Shown here piece by piece: positions 19,339 through 21,320 of a stretch of 21,320 bases of DNA. The first letter of the stretch is position 1, and each line of letters starts with the position of its first letter. The notes beneath the pieces were generated by a model. The model was not told the DNA's origin, did no database searches, and was given only the letters and a program-made list of their open reading frames with translations. Origin of the DNA: Paramacrobiotus richtersi (Eukaryota; Tardigrada; Eutardigrada; Parachela; Macrobiotidae); the NCBI GenBank assembly GCA_034698045.1, contig JAQGAU010001118.1, forward strand, positions 1 through 21,320. The letters are read 5' to 3'. A program made the position numbers and the translations under genes.

Positions 19339-20891
19339 ATGGCATCTTATCGCAATCCCACTAATTCTAGTCCGGTGGAAAGTATCGCTGCGACTTTTCT
19401 CAGTCACAGTCAGCAGAACACTAGCGTATCACAAAAGCCTACTGAGACACCTGCGGAATTCACTCAGGATGTTTCCCTGAATTTGGCAGAGGATTGTCAT
19501 AATTTGTTGTCAAATTCACCTGGTACCGCATCATCTATAGTCTCCAGAAAAAAGCCTCTCGGTTCGAAGCTGGTGAAACAGAAAAAAGCTGAGAAGAATG
19601 CCCGTCTGATCGCCGAGCTCTCCACCGTGATTGCGTTCAATCCATACACACATCGCGTAGCATCCACGGGAAACACCACAGCCTGGAAATGTGCATTTGA
19701 GGCTCTGGTTGAAAAAGGCGTTTTGGAGAACACGGTAGAAGCTCGGAAATCCCTGATGCGCGATGTGCTCCGATGTGTTAAGGGTTATAAGACAAACTTT
19801 CTCATTTCTACACCAGATCGGGAATTAACCGAGATTGAAACATTGGCGAGAGACATTTATCAGCTGCAGGTGCAGGGAGCTCCTCCGTCCGGTAGAGCTT
19901 TGCTGAAGAGACTGCATGAAAATCATGCAGGTGATGATGTTGCAGTGAATGTTCCTGTGGAAGTTTGTCATGGTGTTGATTCGGAAGATGTGGAGCAGAG
20001 CAGGGATGTTCCGGCTGGAGAAATCGCATCAGATTTACTGCTGGTTCCCACTGAACAACCCGGAAAGGATATTAATCTTCCTTGTTTCAGTTCCGGAGTG
20101 AAAAAGTTACCCATACCCAGAGCAGCATCTGGTATCGCGGTGAGTTCATTGACTGTGGAAGCTACCTACCTATCCTGTATTTCTATAAAGTATTTATATA
20201 AAATAAAGTATTTTATATTTATTATTTATTTATTTTTATATTTCCGGAATGAAGTATGTACTTAGACATCATAACCATGATGCCGTTTTTTTGCTATTGG
20301 TCCTCATTTTTACATTTGCTCTCGTTTTCATTTTATGTGGATTTTACTGTAATAAAGTGGAAATTAATTTATGAAATTAATGAAGCGTTGGCTAATACAA
20401 ATCTGAAGGAAATGGAAGTGTGATGATCAGTTTAGGCTAAAAGTAATGTTTTTAACGTTTTTTTCTTCTGTTTCTGATTTTTTGTCTGTACTTATCGCAC
20501 GAGTCGCTCACGTTCCTGTAACGCTAACATCATTGAAAAACTCCATGCTCATTCATATACTGGATTCCAGAAACTTGACATATTGTAAAATATTTATCTG
20601 GAAAGCATTGGTATCCATCGACAGTTCACAGATTGTTCTAAACTGACAATAGTTATAAAAAAATGCTCTGACAGATACCGACAGAAGTTCAGTATTTTAT
20701 TCTGTGTCCTACACCTGTGACTACCCACTCCCAAGAACAGCAAAATCCTCCAGCTCCGGTGCGACCGGCTGCTATAGAACGGTATGAGAAAAAAGGTCAC
20801 TGGCGGAACTGTGAAGCTGTTGCCGAGTCGGATGAAGAAATGGCAGTCGAGGATGATAGACAGGCATATGATAATGGATTACCAACGCATT
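19339..20891 (+). CDS. Third paralogue, first two exons (Myb/SANT-like module plus acidic exon without THAP), gene runs off right edge
   Basis: Two exons are visible, 19339-20139 and 20675-20891, joined in phase 0; the second leaves in phase 1 toward an exon beyond the window. Exon 1 has the shared Myb/SANT-like module (NPYTHRVASTGNTTAWK, then LTEIETLARDIYQLQ). It is more diverged than the two copies in the neighbouring gene. The ATG at 19339 aligns with the ATG at 11998; an in-frame ATG at 19321 would add six residues. Exon 2 begins IPTEVQYFILC, equivalent to TPAEDQYFLLC of the THAP exon, and ends HWRNCEAVAESDEEM to DNGLP, equivalent to the acidic tail, but has no THAP core. No stop or frameshift is seen, so the gene may be functional. 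Confidence 0.72.
20675..20891 (+). other. THAP-exon homologue lacking the THAP domain
   Basis: It is 217 nt against 502 nt for the paralogous exon. Both keep phase 0 in and phase 1 out, so the loss of 285 nt (95 codons) is exactly in frame. Both flanks are clearly homologous; the middle (about SQEQQNPPAPVRPAAIERYE) is a short proline/alanine-rich link with none of the four THAP metal ligands. Confidence 0.8.
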
Positions 20892-21320
20892 GTAAGTCGG
20901 CATTATGGACCGCGGGGTGTCCGCTTTGTTACATATGGTGTGACTTTATCTAACTGAGATTTTTAGTAAAATATAGCAAAATCATAAATAGTTGCACAAT
21001 ATCGAACCGGAAAAAGTTTATGAAAGTTTTAAACACTGAAGAATCGATGGCGGTTTTTTTATTGGGTTTCGTTAGAGTAACTTGACATATTGTTATTCTG
21101 AGATACCGACGTACTAAGTGGCAGTACTAGTAGTTGTAGTATGCGATTTCTTGCGCTATATTGTTTTCTGTTCGATTATTACGGATGCAGCGATGACATC
21201 TACTTTTTCACAGCGTTTTTGCCATGGCGTATATTGTTTTATAGGTCACTCATGTTTTTGTATTTCAAAAAGCGCTTTTTATCTATTCTGCAGTCTGCCT
21301 TCCGTCTGCACTGCCGAATG
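20892..21320 (+). other. Intron of the third paralogue, continuing off the edge
   Basis: It starts with donor GTAAGT. The last bases (CTGCCTTCCGTCTGCACTGCCGAA) resemble CACCTTCCTTCTGGACTGCCGAA at about 15122, in the intron after the THAP exon of the second gene. The duplication therefore extends into the intron, and a knuckle exon should follow shortly outside the window. Confidence 0.6.

Overview
The window is nuclear DNA from an animal with a fairly compact genome. It holds multi-exon genes with GT-AG introns of about 110-740 bp. THAP domains, PR/SET domains with C2H2 fingers, and TAF1 together point to a metazoan. Gene spacing and intron size fit a small-genome invertebrate, but I cannot name the species from sequence alone. 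Nothing here looks prokaryotic, organellar or viral.

Layout. (1) 1-3349, minus: the 5' half of the gene for TFIID subunit 1 (TAF1). Five exons are visible and the gene continues off the left edge. (2) 3350-7120: mostly non-coding. It holds a weak, TATA-driven 90-codon ORF of unknown function (4935-5207), a group of stem-loops (5347-5463), and a minisatellite of about 125-134 bp units (6018-6690). (3) 7121-11442, minus: a seven-exon PRDM9-like gene of 828 aa. Its order is pre-SET zinc knuckle, PR/SET domain, acidic linker, Myb/SANT-like domain, nine C2H2 fingers. (4) 11443-11991: a short divergent intergenic region that may carry a decayed THAP exon. (5) 11992-18519, plus: a seven-exon gene of about 1546 aa. 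Its order is two tandem Myb/SANT-like exons, a THAP domain, zinc knuckle, PR/SET domain, 14 C2H2 fingers. (6) 19339 to the right edge, plus: the start of a third paralogue. Its second exon matches the THAP exon of gene 2 but lacks the THAP domain in frame.

The main result is a local cluster of three related chromatin or transcription regulators in head-to-head plus tandem arrangement. The knuckle-PR-C2H2 core is the PRDM9/PRDM7 type, but the KRAB/SSXRD N-terminus is replaced by THAP and Myb/SANT-like modules. Those modules have been duplicated, moved and deleted between copies. All exon joins were worked out by hand. They keep the reading frame throughout, and four of them fall at or inside domains in a way that completes a motif (three C2H2 fingers and the TAF1 WRYGPAxxWYD block).
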